Source: DASYQD01 sp036005845 (GTDB lineage: Bacteria; Acidobacteriota; Thermoanaerobaculia; Multivoradales; JAIOJS01). Taken from it: DNA of 42,898 bases. Location of the stretch: positions 1 to 42,898 of the forward strand of contig DASYQD010000101.1 in assembly GCA_036005845.1 (NCBI GenBank). The letters are read 5' to 3'. The notes under the pieces were generated by a model. The model made no database searches. It saw only the letters and a program-made list of their open reading frames with translations, and was not told the DNA's origin. A program made the position numbers and the translations under genes. Position 1 is the first letter of the stretch, and the number at the start of each line of letters is the position of its first letter. Below are positions 1 to 7,704 of this stretch, piece by piece.

Positions 1-126
1 TGCGTGAATCTCTGCAACCTGTTCACCGTGCATCAGCGAGAGCTGCGAACCTTCGTGGGGACGGTCGGTCCTTGGAAGATGCAGGAAGTCTGTAGGGCAT
101 TGGCGGTCGCGACCGGCTGCATCTGA
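1..126 (+). CDS. MazF/PemK-family endoribonuclease toxin, 3' end only
   Basis: The first frame is open from base 1 to the TGA at 124-126 and gives 41 C-terminal residues. They contain VNLCNLFTV, a basic stretch with a VGTV turn, and the ending KMQEVCRALAVATGC. This pattern (N-x-x-x-NL-TV, R-R-VG, then an amphipathic last helix with E-V-x-x-AL) is typical of the C-terminus of MazF/PemK mRNA interferases. The catalytic N-terminal half and any antitoxin gene lie outside the window, so activity cannot be judged. The 33-nt gap to lipA contains a -10-like box, so lipA is probably transcribed separately. The identification rests on a short stretch and is probable rather than certain. Confidence 0.6.
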   Translation, partial: CVNLCNLFTVHQRELRTFVGTVGPWKMQEVCRALAVATGCI

Positions 127-146
127 GGTCGACTGGACAGCTCCGA

Positions 147-152
147 TAGACT
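147..152 (+). promoter_or_regulatory. -10-like box (TAGACT) of lipA, 7 nt before the start codon
   Basis: TAGACT is followed by 7 nt and the ATG of lipA, with no Shine-Dalgarno sequence between. A transcript started from this box would begin at or next to the ATG (leaderless). No good -35 is visible. It is one of a repeated set in this window. Confidence 0.4.
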
Positions 153-159
153 TCCTGCG

Positions 160-1122
160 ATGAGCGACGGCTTGGTGCAGATCGGCGGCGCTACTTCCGC
201 CGCACCCGGCGCGCTGCGCGTGCGGCGGCCGGAGTGGCTGCGGATTCGTATCGCCACGCCGGGGCAGTACCACAAGGTCAAGCAGCTCGTGGAGGGGCTG
301 AGCCTCCACACGGTGTGTCAAGAGGCGCGCTGCCCGAACATCTACGAGTGCTGGGGCGAGCACGGCACGGCGACGTTCATGATCCTCGGCGACGTCTGTA
401 CGCGGCGCTGCGGCTTCTGCGCCGTCACCTCCGGGAAGCCGCGGCCGGGAGTCGACGCCGACGAGCCGGCGCACGTCGCCGAGGCCGTCGCCGTGATGGG
501 GCTGCGGCACGCCGTCATCACCTCCGTCGACCGAGACGACCTGCGCGACGGCGGCGCGCGGCACTTCGCCGACGTCATCGCGGCGATCCACGCTCGCAAC
601 CCGGAGACGGCGGTGGAGGTGCTCACGCCGGACTTCCGGCGTGTGCGCGATGCGCTCGCCGTGGTGCTCGGCGCGCGGCCCGAGGTCTTCTCGCACAACA
701 TGGAGACGGTGCCGCGGCTGTACCGCGCGGCGCGACCCGGCAGCCGCTACGACCGCAGCCTGGCGCTGCTCGCCGATGCCGCTGCGCGGCGCGACCGCGG
801 CGAGTACGCGGGGCGCGTCAAGACCGGCATCATGGTGGGTATCGGCGAGACGCCGGCCGAGGTGCGCGACACGGTGCGCGACATCCGCGGCGCCGGCGTC
901 GAGATCCTCACCATCGGCCAGTACCTGCAGCCGACGTCGAAGCACCTGCCCGTCGACCGCTTCGTGCACCCCGACGAGTTCGCCGAGCACCGCGCCTATG
1001 CATTGTCGGTCGGCTTCGCCCACTGCGAGGCGGGGCCGCTGGTGCGCAGCTCGTATCACGCGCACGAGCACGTGGCCGGGGCTGCGGCATCGCCCGACGC
1101 CGCGACCGGCGCGTCCGCTTAG
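160..1122 (+). CDS. lipA: lipoyl synthase LipA
   Basis: Radical SAM enzyme that inserts two sulfurs into the octanoyl chain bound to lipoyl domains (pyruvate and 2-oxoglutarate dehydrogenases, glycine cleavage H protein). The 320-aa product is of usual length. Both iron-sulfur signatures are visible: the auxiliary cluster C53-x4-C58-x5-C64 and the radical SAM motif C80-x3-C84-x2-C87. The conserved RSSY motif that supplies the serine ligand of the auxiliary cluster lies near the C-terminus. The ATG at 160 is preceded by TAGACT at 147-152 but by no Shine-Dalgarno sequence. No lipB is adjacent in the visible sequence; upstream is a MazF-like gene end. A hairpin follows the stop codon. Confidence 0.97.
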   Translation: MSDGLVQIGGATSAAPGALRVRRPEWLRIRIATPGQYHKVKQLVEGLSLHTVCQEARCPNIYECWGEHGTATFMILGDVCTRRCGFCAVTSGKPRPGVDADEPAHVAEAVAVMGLRHAVITSVDRDDLRDGGARHFADVIAAIHARNPETAVEVLTPDFRRVRDALAVVLGARPEVFSHNMETVPRLYRAARPGSRYDRSLALLADAAARRDRGEYAGRVKTGIMVGIGETPAEVRDTVRDIRGAGVEILTIGQYLQPTSKHLPVDRFVHPDEFAEHRAYALSVGFAHCEAGPLVRSSYHAHEHVAGAAASPDAATGASA

Positions 1123-1136
1123 GTCCGCACCGGGGA

Positions 1137-1153
1137 GCGCTGCCCGGCAGCGC
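1137..1153 (+). terminator. stem-loop after lipA
   Basis: GCGCTGCC-C-GGCAGCGC is a perfect inverted repeat (realistic stem of 6 bp with a CCCGG loop) 15 nt after the lipA stop. No T tract follows, so it could be a non-canonical terminator or only an RNA 3' end stabiliser. Confidence 0.35.
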
Positions 1154-1275
1154 GACTGATGCCCGGCGCCCGCGTTCTGCGCTGAATCGAACGAGGGCTC
1201 GCGTCCTCTTGGCGCGAGGCCGCCGGCTCGTGCACAATCCGCGCGTCCCGACAACCAGAAGGTGAGGTCCTCCCC

Positions 1276-2247
1276 ATGCGGCGCATCTTGAAGGTGCTCG
1301 TCATCCTCGTCGTCCTGTTGCTGGTGGCCGGCGGCGCGGCGCTCGGCTACCTCTTCCTCGCCCTGCCGAAAGTCGAGCCGCCGAAGGCGATCCAGGTCGC
1401 CGGCACACCCGAGCAGGTGGCGCGCGGCAACTACCTCGCAAACCACGTCACCGTCTGCCTCGACTGCCACAGCGGACATGACAAGACGCGCTACGCCAAC
1501 CCGGTCGTCGACGGCACCCAGGGCCAGGGCGGCGAGACTTTCGGCCACGCCGACGGCTTCCCGGGCGAGATCCACGTCCCCAACATCACGCCCACCGGCC
1601 TCGCCCAGTGGAGCGACGGCGAGGTGCTGCGCGCGGTGACCAGCGGCATCAGCCGCGACGGTCACCCGCTCTTCCCGCTGATGCCCTATCCGGTCTATGC
1701 CCAGCTCTCGGAGGGCGATGCGGAGTCGCTCGTCGCCTACCTCCGCACGTTACCGGCGCGCGGCTCGGTGGCGCCGCCTTCGACGCTCGACTTCCCGCTC
1801 AGCCTCATCGTGCGCACCATCCCGTCGCCCGCGACGCTGCGCGCCGACACCCCGCAGCCGGGCAGCCCCGAATACGGCCGCTACATGGCCACCATCGCCG
1901 GCTGCCAGTTCTGCCACACGCCCGAGGACAAGGGCAAGCAGCTCCCCGGCATGGAGTTCGCGGGCGGCCACGACTTCGGCACCGTCCGCTCCGCCAACAT
2001 CACGCCGGACGAGGTCACCGGCATCGGCGGCTGGAGCAGGGAAGCGTTCGTCTCCCGCTTCCGCAGCTATGCGAACGGCAGCGCGCCGATCGCCGCGGGC
2101 GACAACAACACCGTCATGCCCTGGCTGTTGTTCGCCGGCATGAAGGACGAGGACCTCGGCGCCATCTACGACTACCTGCGCACCGTGAAGCCGGTCAACC
2201 ACGCCGTAGAGAAGTGGCCGGCGAGCTCACCCAAGGCAACCGGGTAG
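1276..2247 (+). CDS. membrane-anchored diheme cytochrome c
   Basis: Electron carrier or oxidase/dehydrogenase subunit facing the periplasm. The 323-aa product begins with an N-terminal membrane anchor (residues about 5-30) and has two class I haem-binding motifs, CLDCH at 61-65 and CQFCH at 210-214, so two tandem cytochrome c domains. Conserved surroundings such as PNITP before each haem-domain end and VMPW-x4-AGM late in the second domain (likely methionine ligand) resemble the cytochrome subunit of alcohol/gluconate dehydrogenases. No partner dehydrogenase is next to it. A GGTGAGG ribosome binding site precedes the ATG. The physiological donor cannot be read from the context. Confidence 0.9.
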   Translation: MRRILKVLVILVVLLLVAGGAALGYLFLALPKVEPPKAIQVAGTPEQVARGNYLANHVTVCLDCHSGHDKTRYANPVVDGTQGQGGETFGHADGFPGEIHVPNITPTGLAQWSDGEVLRAVTSGISRDGHPLFPLMPYPVYAQLSEGDAESLVAYLRTLPARGSVAPPSTLDFPLSLIVRTIPSPATLRADTPQPGSPEYGRYMATIAGCQFCHTPEDKGKQLPGMEFAGGHDFGTVRSANITPDEVTGIGGWSREAFVSRFRSYANGSAPIAAGDNNTVMPWLLFAGMKDEDLGAIYDYLRTVKPVNHAVEKWPASSPKATG

Positions 2248-2282
2248 AGGAACGGGTTCACCCAAGAGTGCTCACCACGGCG

Positions 2283-2302
2283 GCCCCATGACGCGGTGGG
2301 GC
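2283..2302 (+). terminator. stem-loop downstream of the cytochrome gene
   Basis: GCCCCA (2283-2288) and TGGGGC (2297-2302) form a 6-bp stem with an 8-nt loop, 35 nt after the cytochrome stop. No T tract. It directly precedes the REP-like repeat, and both may act together as an RNA 3' end. Confidence 0.3.
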
Positions 2303-2320
2303 AGCCGGCGGGCGGCGCGG

Positions 2321-2372
2321 GCGCGCCGGACGGAGGGCTCCCACCGCGCGCAGCTTGCGAGCACGGTGGGAT
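2321..2372 (+). repeat. REP-like palindromic element, copy A
   Basis: About 52 bp that recur near the end of the window (42841-42898) with about 88% identity. Nested palindromes are visible: TCCCACCG (2339-2346) pairs with CGGTGGGA (2364-2371), and CGCA (2349-2352) with TGCG (2356-2359). Copy B keeps the stem with one extra base on each side (a G on the left, an A on the right), which suggests selection for structure. It lies in the 288-bp gap between the cytochrome and the acetyltransferase genes. Further GC-rich inverted segments follow to about 2420. Confidence 0.6.
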
Positions 2373-2466
2373 ACCGGCCGGCTGGCGGGGACCTGCCCGC
2401 CCGCCGGCTGTCCCAACCGCGTCAGGCACCGCCCCCGCCTGCGTTGCGCCTCCTCTCCGCCGCCCG

Positions 2467-2472
2467 CTACAA
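2467..2472 (+). promoter_or_regulatory. possible -10 box (TACAAT) of the acetyltransferase operon
   Basis: TACAAT differs from the TATAAT consensus at one position and stands 63 nt before the ATG at 2536. The -35 region is not clear. It would give an ordinary leader of about 55 nt. Confidence 0.4.
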
Positions 2473-2535
2473 TCGACGCTGGCCGCCGCCGGTCCGTTCC
2501 TTCGTCTCCTTCCGCGCGCGAGGACCCCAGCAAGC

Positions 2536-3015
2536 ATGGTTGAGACCGCGACCGAGGTAGCGATCCGGCCCGTCGAGGAGCTGGACATCGAAGACATCGC
2601 CGCCATCGACGAGAGCCTCGGTGGCCGCTATCGCCCCGAGGTGTGGGAGAAGCGCGTCTTCTACTACCTGCGCCGCGATCCCGAAGGCTCCTTCGTCGCC
2701 ACCTCCCGCGGCAAGGTCGTCGGCTTCATGCTCGGCGAGGTGCGCTCGGGCGAGTTCGGCATGGAGGAGCCCACCGGCTGGGTCGAGGTGCTCGGCGTCG
2801 ACCCCGGCTTCCAGGGCGGCGGCGTCGGCCGCCGTCTCGCCGCCGCCATGCTCGACCACTTCCGCGCCCAGGGCGCCCACCACGTCCGCACTCTCGTCGA
2901 CGAGCGCATGCCGCAGATCGAGAAGTTCTTCCACTCGCTCGGCTTCCAGCCGGCTTCGGTGAAGTCGCTGACGCTCGACCTCGGCGACGGCGCGCATTCT
3001 GTACGCGGCTGCTGA
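2536..3015 (+). CDS. GNAT-family N-acetyltransferase
   Basis: Probable cytoplasmic acetyl-CoA-dependent acetyltransferase with unknown acceptor. The 159-aa product matches a single GNAT domain. The acetyl-CoA loop (motif A) is seen as VDPGFQGGGVGRRLAAAML, a Q/R-x-x-G-x-G/A pattern, preceded by a beta strand with WVEVLGV. It is followed by a C-terminal segment with FFHSLGF, typical of RimI-like proteins. The frame is open further upstream to about 2296, but that part reads through the REP-like element. I start at ATG 2536, which follows GAGGA with suitable spacing. The diiron protein gene starts 21 nt after the stop, so the two are probably co-transcribed. Confidence 0.85.
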   Translation: MVETATEVAIRPVEELDIEDIAAIDESLGGRYRPEVWEKRVFYYLRRDPEGSFVATSRGKVVGFMLGEVRSGEFGMEEPTGWVEVLGVDPGFQGGGVGRRLAAAMLDHFRAQGAHHVRTLVDERMPQIEKFFHSLGFQPASVKSLTLDLGDGAHSVRGC

Positions 3016-3036
3016 CCGCGATCCTCTCGAAGACCG

Positions 3037-4380
3037 ATGAGCACGACCACCACCACCCTCCCCGGCAACTTCCACGACGCCGTCGAGCGCTGGCGCGAGC
3101 GCTTCCTGCCCGACTACGAGCTGCTGCTCGAGAGCTGGGAGAAGTTCTTCCCCAACGACGAGCGCTTTCGCCTCTGCGCCCACCGCGAGTGCGGCATGCG
3201 CACGACGATCGAGATCGGCGACGAGGCCGGCAAGCCCAAGTTCACCCGCGCCGGCGACATGTCGGAAGAGCAGGGGCACCACCTGCTCGCCGCCATCCGC
3301 GCCCAGGCCTCCACCGAGTTCGGTTCCATCCAGCAGCACCAACTGACGCTGGCGCGCGCGCAGAACGAGCAGGACCAGTTCTGGGTGCTGCGCATGATGG
3401 CCGAGGAGCTGCGCCACGGCTACCAGATGCTCCACCTGCTGCTCGACGACGACTGGTCGAAGGTGTCGACGCAGCCCGGCGCCGAGATGGTGGAGGAGAT
3501 CCTCCAAATGCGCACCGGCAGCCACGTGCTGGGCGCCTTCAACATCGACTTCGACTCCTTCGTCGACAACGTCGTCTTCTGCGCCCTCATCGACCGCGTC
3601 GGCAAGTACCAGCTCTCGATGCAGCGGGTCTCCGCCTACCAGCCGATGGCCGAGTCGATGCCGCAGATGCTGCGCGAGGAAGCCTTCCACCTCGCCACCG
3701 GCGTGGTGCCCTGGCGACGGATGGTCGAGGACGCCGCCCGTGGCGAGGTGTGGACGTCGATGGAGACGCTGCAGCGGCACCTCAACAAGTGGCTGCCGCG
3801 CGGCCTCGAGATGTTCGGCCACGAGAAGGGCGGCGACACCAACGTCAAGTTCGGCCTCAAGCCGATGAAGAACGGCGAGGCGCAGGACCTCTACTACGCG
3901 GAAGTCGCGAAGATGATCCGCGACCTCAACTTCCGCTTCGTGCGCGCCCGCAACCCCGAGCTCGACCACGCGCAGGCGACCGGGGTGCTCGAGCGGCTCC
4001 TCGCCGGCGAGGTCGTGGAGGGCGTCGGCAAGCCGGAGGAGCTGCTGCGCATGCCGGCGAAGGAGTACTTCCGCCGCCGCGGCGAGCCGGCGTTCCGGTT
4101 GGTCGGCGTCGACGGCGAGACCTTCGACGACGTCGAGAGCTACGTGCGTCACCTCGCAAAGACCCTGCCCGAGCAGTACCTCGCGGGCCGCGACTTCGCG
4201 GGCTTCGTCGAGCTGCTGCGGAAGCTCCACGGCGGCGAGATCACCTTCAAGGAGGCGACCGCGGCGACGCCCAACCTGCGGCGCGTCGGCGGCGTCTGCC
4301 CGTGCAGCAAGTCGGTGCGCTGGGTGATCGACACGCCGACCAACGGGCACGGGCCCGGTGCGACCAGCGGCGAAGGGTAG
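3037..4380 (+). CDS. ferritin-like diiron protein, PaaA/BoxB (phenylacetyl-/benzoyl-CoA oxygenase) family
   Basis: Probable diiron monooxygenase component or diiron protein of the phenylacetate-CoA/benzoyl-CoA epoxidase family. The 447-aa product has a four-helix ferritin-like core. Candidate iron ligands are E94, E124-x2-H127 (EELRH), a later acidic helix near 150-160, and E215-x2-H218 (EEAFH). The stretch LGAFN...F..F..LIDR.GKYQLS is very like the BoxB/PaaA core. The C-terminus after about residue 330 is unusual and ends with CPCSKS. The usual partner genes (reductase BoxA/PaaE, paaB, paaC, CoA ligase) are absent, so the substrate is unknown. It probably shares an operon with the upstream acetyltransferase. 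Confidence 0.75.
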   Translation: MSTTTTTLPGNFHDAVERWRERFLPDYELLLESWEKFFPNDERFRLCAHRECGMRTTIEIGDEAGKPKFTRAGDMSEEQGHHLLAAIRAQASTEFGSIQQHQLTLARAQNEQDQFWVLRMMAEELRHGYQMLHLLLDDDWSKVSTQPGAEMVEEILQMRTGSHVLGAFNIDFDSFVDNVVFCALIDRVGKYQLSMQRVSAYQPMAESMPQMLREEAFHLATGVVPWRRMVEDAARGEVWTSMETLQRHLNKWLPRGLEMFGHEKGGDTNVKFGLKPMKNGEAQDLYYAEVAKMIRDLNFRFVRARNPELDHAQATGVLERLLAGEVVEGVGKPEELLRMPAKEYFRRRGEPAFRLVGVDGETFDDVESYVRHLAKTLPEQYLAGRDFAGFVELLRKLHGGEITFKEATAATPNLRRVGGVCPCSKSVRWVIDTPTNGHGPGATSGEG

Positions 4381-4386
4381 CCGCGG

Positions 4387-5721
4387 TCAGAACGACGCCC
4401 GCCAGGTGACGCTGCCTGCGGCGACCAGCGACCCGCCGTCGTCGGTGTCGGCGCGGAGCTCCACCGGCACCGGCCGCGTCGACGGCAGAAGGTAGCGCAG
4501 GAAGTCCCAGCCGCCGAAGGTGGCGACCCAACCACCGTCCGGACCGCGGACCACGCGCTGGGCGCGCACCGGCTCGGGCAGCGTCCAGTCGCCGACCTTG
4601 ACGAGGGCGACCGCCGAGAGCGCGCTCGACGTCTCTACTGCGACTGCGATCGGCGGCGGTGGCTCGTGAGCAGCGAGAGATGCGGCTGAGAGAGTGGGGA
4701 TCCGGGCGACGATCGCAGCGCCGTCGGAGGTACCACCTGCCGATGCGATGGCCGACTGCAGCGCCTGCGCCGGCGGCGCCCAAGCGGCATCGCGAGTCCA
4801 GAAAGTAAAGCGCTCGCCGGCGAAGTAGACCATCTCGCGCCCTTCCACCAGGGAGCTGCCCAGCAGGCCGCCAAAGGCGAACGCCGCCAGGGCCGCTCGG
4901 CCCCGCGACGTCCCGGTGCTCACGAGCTGGCCCATGAGCGCGAGTCGGACGTTGGCCGCGATGGGAACGGCGCGCACGTCGATCGCGAGCACGCCTGGCT
5001 GGCCGCCGCGGCCGGCAGCGCGGACGGCGACCACCGCGCCCACCACGTCTGTGCCGGCGGGCAGCCACTCCTGGTCTCCGATCCGTCCCGGCGCGGCGGC
5101 TCGGAAGCGCAAAGCCTGGCCGGCCTTGGCATTCGCCGAGCTGACGTTTTCCATCAGCTCGAGCTCGACTGGAGTGTAGGCGGGCACCTGCATCATCGTC
5201 GACGTGTCGGCGGGAACGGGCGGCGGCGGCAGCGGCTCGGGAAGCCAGCCTTCTTCGGCGAGCGCCTTTTGCAAGCCCGGGAACTGCTCGCGGCGACGCC
5301 TCGCCTTCTTGTCCTCCTGCTCGGCCGGAGTGGCGGCCGGCCGTTCCTTGGTCTCGGCGACGAGCGCCTTGCCCGCCTCAGCATCGAGCAGCGAGTAGCC
5401 GTGGAAGAACCCGCAGACGAGGTAGTAGATCTGTCCGGGCACCAGCTCCAGAGGCGCTCCGCCGCCCTGGCACCAGAGCGTGTGCAGGCCGGCAGGGAGG
5501 TGAGCGACGAGGTGCGTCTTGCCCTTGGTCACCCCCAGCAGCCGATCGTCGGCGAAGACGTAGTCGCCGACCATGTCGCCGCCGCCCGGATCGCCGGGGC
5601 GGATGACGTAGACGGTGGCTTCGTCGGAGCTCACCGGCGGAGACGCTGCACCCATCGACAGGAGTGCGAGCGCCGGCAGCGCCATCCGCGCGCGCCAGCC
5701 GAGTGTTTCCAGGTGTCTCAT
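4387..5721 (-). CDS. exported protein with DUF2846-like N-terminal domain, function unknown
   Basis: 444 aa. Residues about 1-30 are a signal peptide (hydrophobic ALPALALLSMG, cleavage near GAASP). Residues 35-110 resemble DUF2846-type lipocalin-like beta domains (VYVIRP, then ADDRLLG, then H-L-PAG-HTLWC, then PGQIYYL). A charged stretch DKKARRRR and a proline-rich linker follow, and then a second beta-rich domain with an apolar patch. I chose ATG 5721 because GGGAGGTG stands 6 nt upstream; the frame is open further up but that part would overlap the AraC gene. The gene lies 26 nt downstream of the AraC-type regulator on the same strand, so the two are likely co-transcribed. I do not recognise a specific function. 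Confidence 0.75.
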   Translation of the reverse strand: MRHLETLGWRARMALPALALLSMGAASPPVSSDEATVYVIRPGDPGGGDMVGDYVFADDRLLGVTKGKTHLVAHLPAGLHTLWCQGGGAPLELVPGQIYYLVCGFFHGYSLLDAEAGKALVAETKERPAATPAEQEDKKARRRREQFPGLQKALAEEGWLPEPLPPPPVPADTSTMMQVPAYTPVELELMENVSSANAKAGQALRFRAAAPGRIGDQEWLPAGTDVVGAVVAVRAAGRGGQPGVLAIDVRAVPIAANVRLALMGQLVSTGTSRGRAALAAFAFGGLLGSSLVEGREMVYFAGERFTFWTRDAAWAPPAQALQSAIASAGGTSDGAAIVARIPTLSAASLAAHEPPPPIAVAVETSSALSAVALVKVGDWTLPEPVRAQRVVRGPDGGWVATFGGWDFLRYLLPSTRPVPVELRADTDDGGSLVAAGSVTWRASF

Positions 5722-5747
5722 GGGAGCACCTCCCCTGTTCGTGGAGG

Positions 5748-6650
5748 CTAGCTGTTCGTTCCTGGCGCGTCTGGAACGTTCTTGCCGTCGGCGAAACCGC
5801 GAGGGGTAAGTCCGAGATAGCGGCGGAATGCTCGTCCCAGGTGGCTCTGGTCGGCGAAGCCGACGTCGACGGCTGCCACCCGCCAACCCTGGCGCATCTG
5901 CTGTCGCGCCGCCGCCAGGCGCAGCATCGTCTGATAGCGGTGGGGCGGCAGGCCGTAGGTCTGCTTGAAGACTCGTAAGAGGTGGAAACGGCTGACGTCC
6001 GAGAGCGCCGCGAGCTCGTCGAGCGTCACCGCCTCGGCGTAGTGGGAGTGCAGGAATTCACGGGCTCGCCGGGCCGCCGGGTGACAGCTCGTGCGCTCGC
6101 GCTCGGGCGCCACCTCGCCGCAGCGGCGCAGCAGCTGCGCCAGGCACTCGGCGAAGCGGCTCTGCTGTTCGAGCACGCTCCTGCCCTCGGCCAGCGCGCG
6201 GCGCAGCTCCCACAGGTCGTCGATCAACCAGTGCTCCTCGCTCTGCGCCAAGCGAAAGTGCGGAGGCGCGCGCAGGCCGAGCTCGCGCGCCGCGGTCTCC
6301 ACCAAGGCGGGCGAGAGCAGCGCCACCCAGCAATCGGTGGGTTCCTCGATCCGTTTGGTCACGTGAAGCTCGCCCGGCTCCATCAGAGCGACGCCGCCCG
6401 GATGGAGGCGGTGGTCGCGGCCGCGATACCACCACTTGCACCCCGCCAGCGAGCCATTGCCCGCCGCCGGCACCAAGCTCCAGGTGTACGTCTCGTGGTA
6501 GAAGCGCCAGAGGCGGGTGGTGCGCTCGATGACCAGCGACTCGACGCCCGGTAGTGCCGCGTGGCGCTCCAGGCGGACGGCTTCCTCCGCCGGCTGCGTC
6601 CTCGGCTCGGTCCTCCCTTGGCGCGGCGGCGCGATGTGAGGCAAGGACAA
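5748..6650 (-). CDS. AraC-family transcriptional regulator
   Basis: DNA-binding regulator of about 300 aa. Residues about 30-130 form a cupin-like sensing domain (GG..L..PGELHVTK). Residues about 195-290 are the double helix-turn-helix of AraC/XylS proteins: LDELAALSDVSRFHLLRVFK is the first HTH, and VAAVDVGFADQSHLGRAFRRY with G-x-TP-x-x-F the second. The start is uncertain: TTG 6650 is the longest, while TTG 6644 sits at better distance (7 nt) from GGGGAG. It precedes the gene of an exported DUF2846-like protein and may control it, but this is inference from context. No effector can be named. Confidence 0.9.
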   Translation of the reverse strand: MSLPHIAPPRQGRTEPRTQPAEEAVRLERHAALPGVESLVIERTTRLWRFYHETYTWSLVPAAGNGSLAGCKWWYRGRDHRLHPGGVALMEPGELHVTKRIEEPTDCWVALLSPALVETAARELGLRAPPHFRLAQSEEHWLIDDLWELRRALAEGRSVLEQQSRFAECLAQLLRRCGEVAPERERTSCHPAARRAREFLHSHYAEAVTLDELAALSDVSRFHLLRVFKQTYGLPPHRYQTMLRLAAARQQMRQGWRVAAVDVGFADQSHLGRAFRRYLGLTPRGFADGKNVPDAPGTNS

Positions 6651-6760
6651 GCTCCCCGAAGGTCTGTCGCTGCAGCCTATCGCAGCGGCAGCACGATGAG
6701 GTGTTGGTGGGGCAGCTCGGCGGTGCCGCCGCGGGCGGTGGCCCGCGACTGGTTTTGCGT

Positions 6761-6766
6761 TAGCCT
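6761..6766 (+). promoter_or_regulatory. -10-like box (TAGCCT) 9 nt before the proline dehydrogenase start
   Basis: TAGCCT, then 9 nt, then GTG at 6776, without a Shine-Dalgarno sequence. It fits the leaderless pattern seen at other genes of this window. Weak match to consensus. Confidence 0.3.
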
Positions 6767-6775
6767 TCGCCGCTC

Positions 6776-7687
6776 GTGAGTCTCTTCACCGGTGTCGTCG
6801 TCCGCACCCTGCCGCTGATGCCGAAGGCGCTGGTCTGGCGCGTGGCGCGGCGCTACGTCGCCGGGCCGGCGCTCGCCGACGCGGTGGCCACCGTGAAGCG
6901 GCTCAACGGCGAGGGCGCGATGGCCACCGTCGACGTGCTCGGCGAGGAGGTGAGCGAGCGCTCGCTGGCGACGCGCGCCGCCGACGACTACCTCGAGGTG
7001 CTGCGGGCGATCGCTGCCGAGAGGCTCGACTCCAACGTCTCGATCAAGCCGACGATGTTCGGCTTGAAGATCGACGAGGCGCTCTGCCGCGAGCAGATCG
7101 AGCGGCTGGTGCAGGCGGCGCATGCGCAGGGCACCTTCGTGCGCATCGACATGGAGGATCGCACGACCACCGACGCCACGCTGCGCATCTACCGCGACCT
7201 CCATGAGCGCTACGGCAATGTCGGCGTCGTGCTGCAGGCCTACATGCGGCGCACCTTGGGCGACATCGAAGGCCTGCCGGAGAGCGGTGCGAACGTGCGG
7301 ATCTGCAAGGGCATCTACGTCGAGCCGCGCGAGGTGGCGTGGAAGGGCTTCGAGACGGTGCGCGCCAACTACGTGGCCGCCCTCGACAAGCTGCTCTCAC
7401 GCGGCGTCTACGTCGGCATCGCCACGCACGACGAATACCTGGTCGAGGCCGCGACGGCGCTGCTCGACCGGCACCGCGTGCCGCGCGAGCGCTACGAGTT
7501 CCAGATGCTGCTCGGCGTCGAGGACGAGCTGCGACGCATCCTCATCGCCGCGGGGCACCGGCTGCGCGTCTACGTGCCGTTCGGCGGCGACTGGTACCTC
7601 TACTCGCTCCGCCGGCTGCGCGAGAACCCGGCGATCGCCGGCCACGTCATCCGCGCCGTGCTCGGCCTGCAGCCGCGCACCGGCTGA
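6776..7687 (+). CDS. proline dehydrogenase (monofunctional PRODH)
   Basis: FAD enzyme oxidising proline to pyrroline-5-carboxylate, feeding electrons to quinone. The 303-aa product is the length of the stand-alone enzyme of Gram-positive, Deinococcus and Acidobacteria-like bacteria. The beta/alpha barrel motifs are visible: SIKPTMFGL early, RIDMEDRTTTD, VVLQAYMRRT, RICKGIY (KGxY), IATHDEYL, and the C-terminal YVPFG.DWYLYSLRRLREN with the arginines that hold the proline carboxylate. The start is GTG 6776. No pyrroline-5-carboxylate dehydrogenase gene is adjacent. The gene converges on the CAP-domain gene with a hairpin over both stops. Confidence 0.93.
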   Translation: MSLFTGVVVRTLPLMPKALVWRVARRYVAGPALADAVATVKRLNGEGAMATVDVLGEEVSERSLATRAADDYLEVLRAIAAERLDSNVSIKPTMFGLKIDEALCREQIERLVQAAHAQGTFVRIDMEDRTTTDATLRIYRDLHERYGNVGVVLQAYMRRTLGDIEGLPESGANVRICKGIYVEPREVAWKGFETVRANYVAALDKLLSRGVYVGIATHDEYLVEAATALLDRHRVPRERYEFQMLLGVEDELRRILIAAGHRLRVYVPFGGDWYLYSLRRLRENPAIAGHVIRAVLGLQPRTG

Positions 7688-7704
7688 TCTCGCCAGAGAT
7701 CAGC
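7683..7704. terminator. hairpin covering the stop codons of two convergent genes
   Basis: GCTGATCTC (7683-7691), loop GCCA, GAGATCAGC (7696-7704): a perfect 9-bp stem. It contains the TGA of the proline dehydrogenase (7685-7687) and the TGA of the opposite CAP-domain gene (7702-7700). It looks like a bidirectional 3' end, though there is no T tract on either side. Confidence 0.5.

Noticed and set aside
2296..2535. N-terminal extension of the acetyltransferase
   Set aside because: This part reads through the REP-like repeat and is proline/arginine-rich; ATG 2536 has a ribosome binding site and gives a normal GNAT length.
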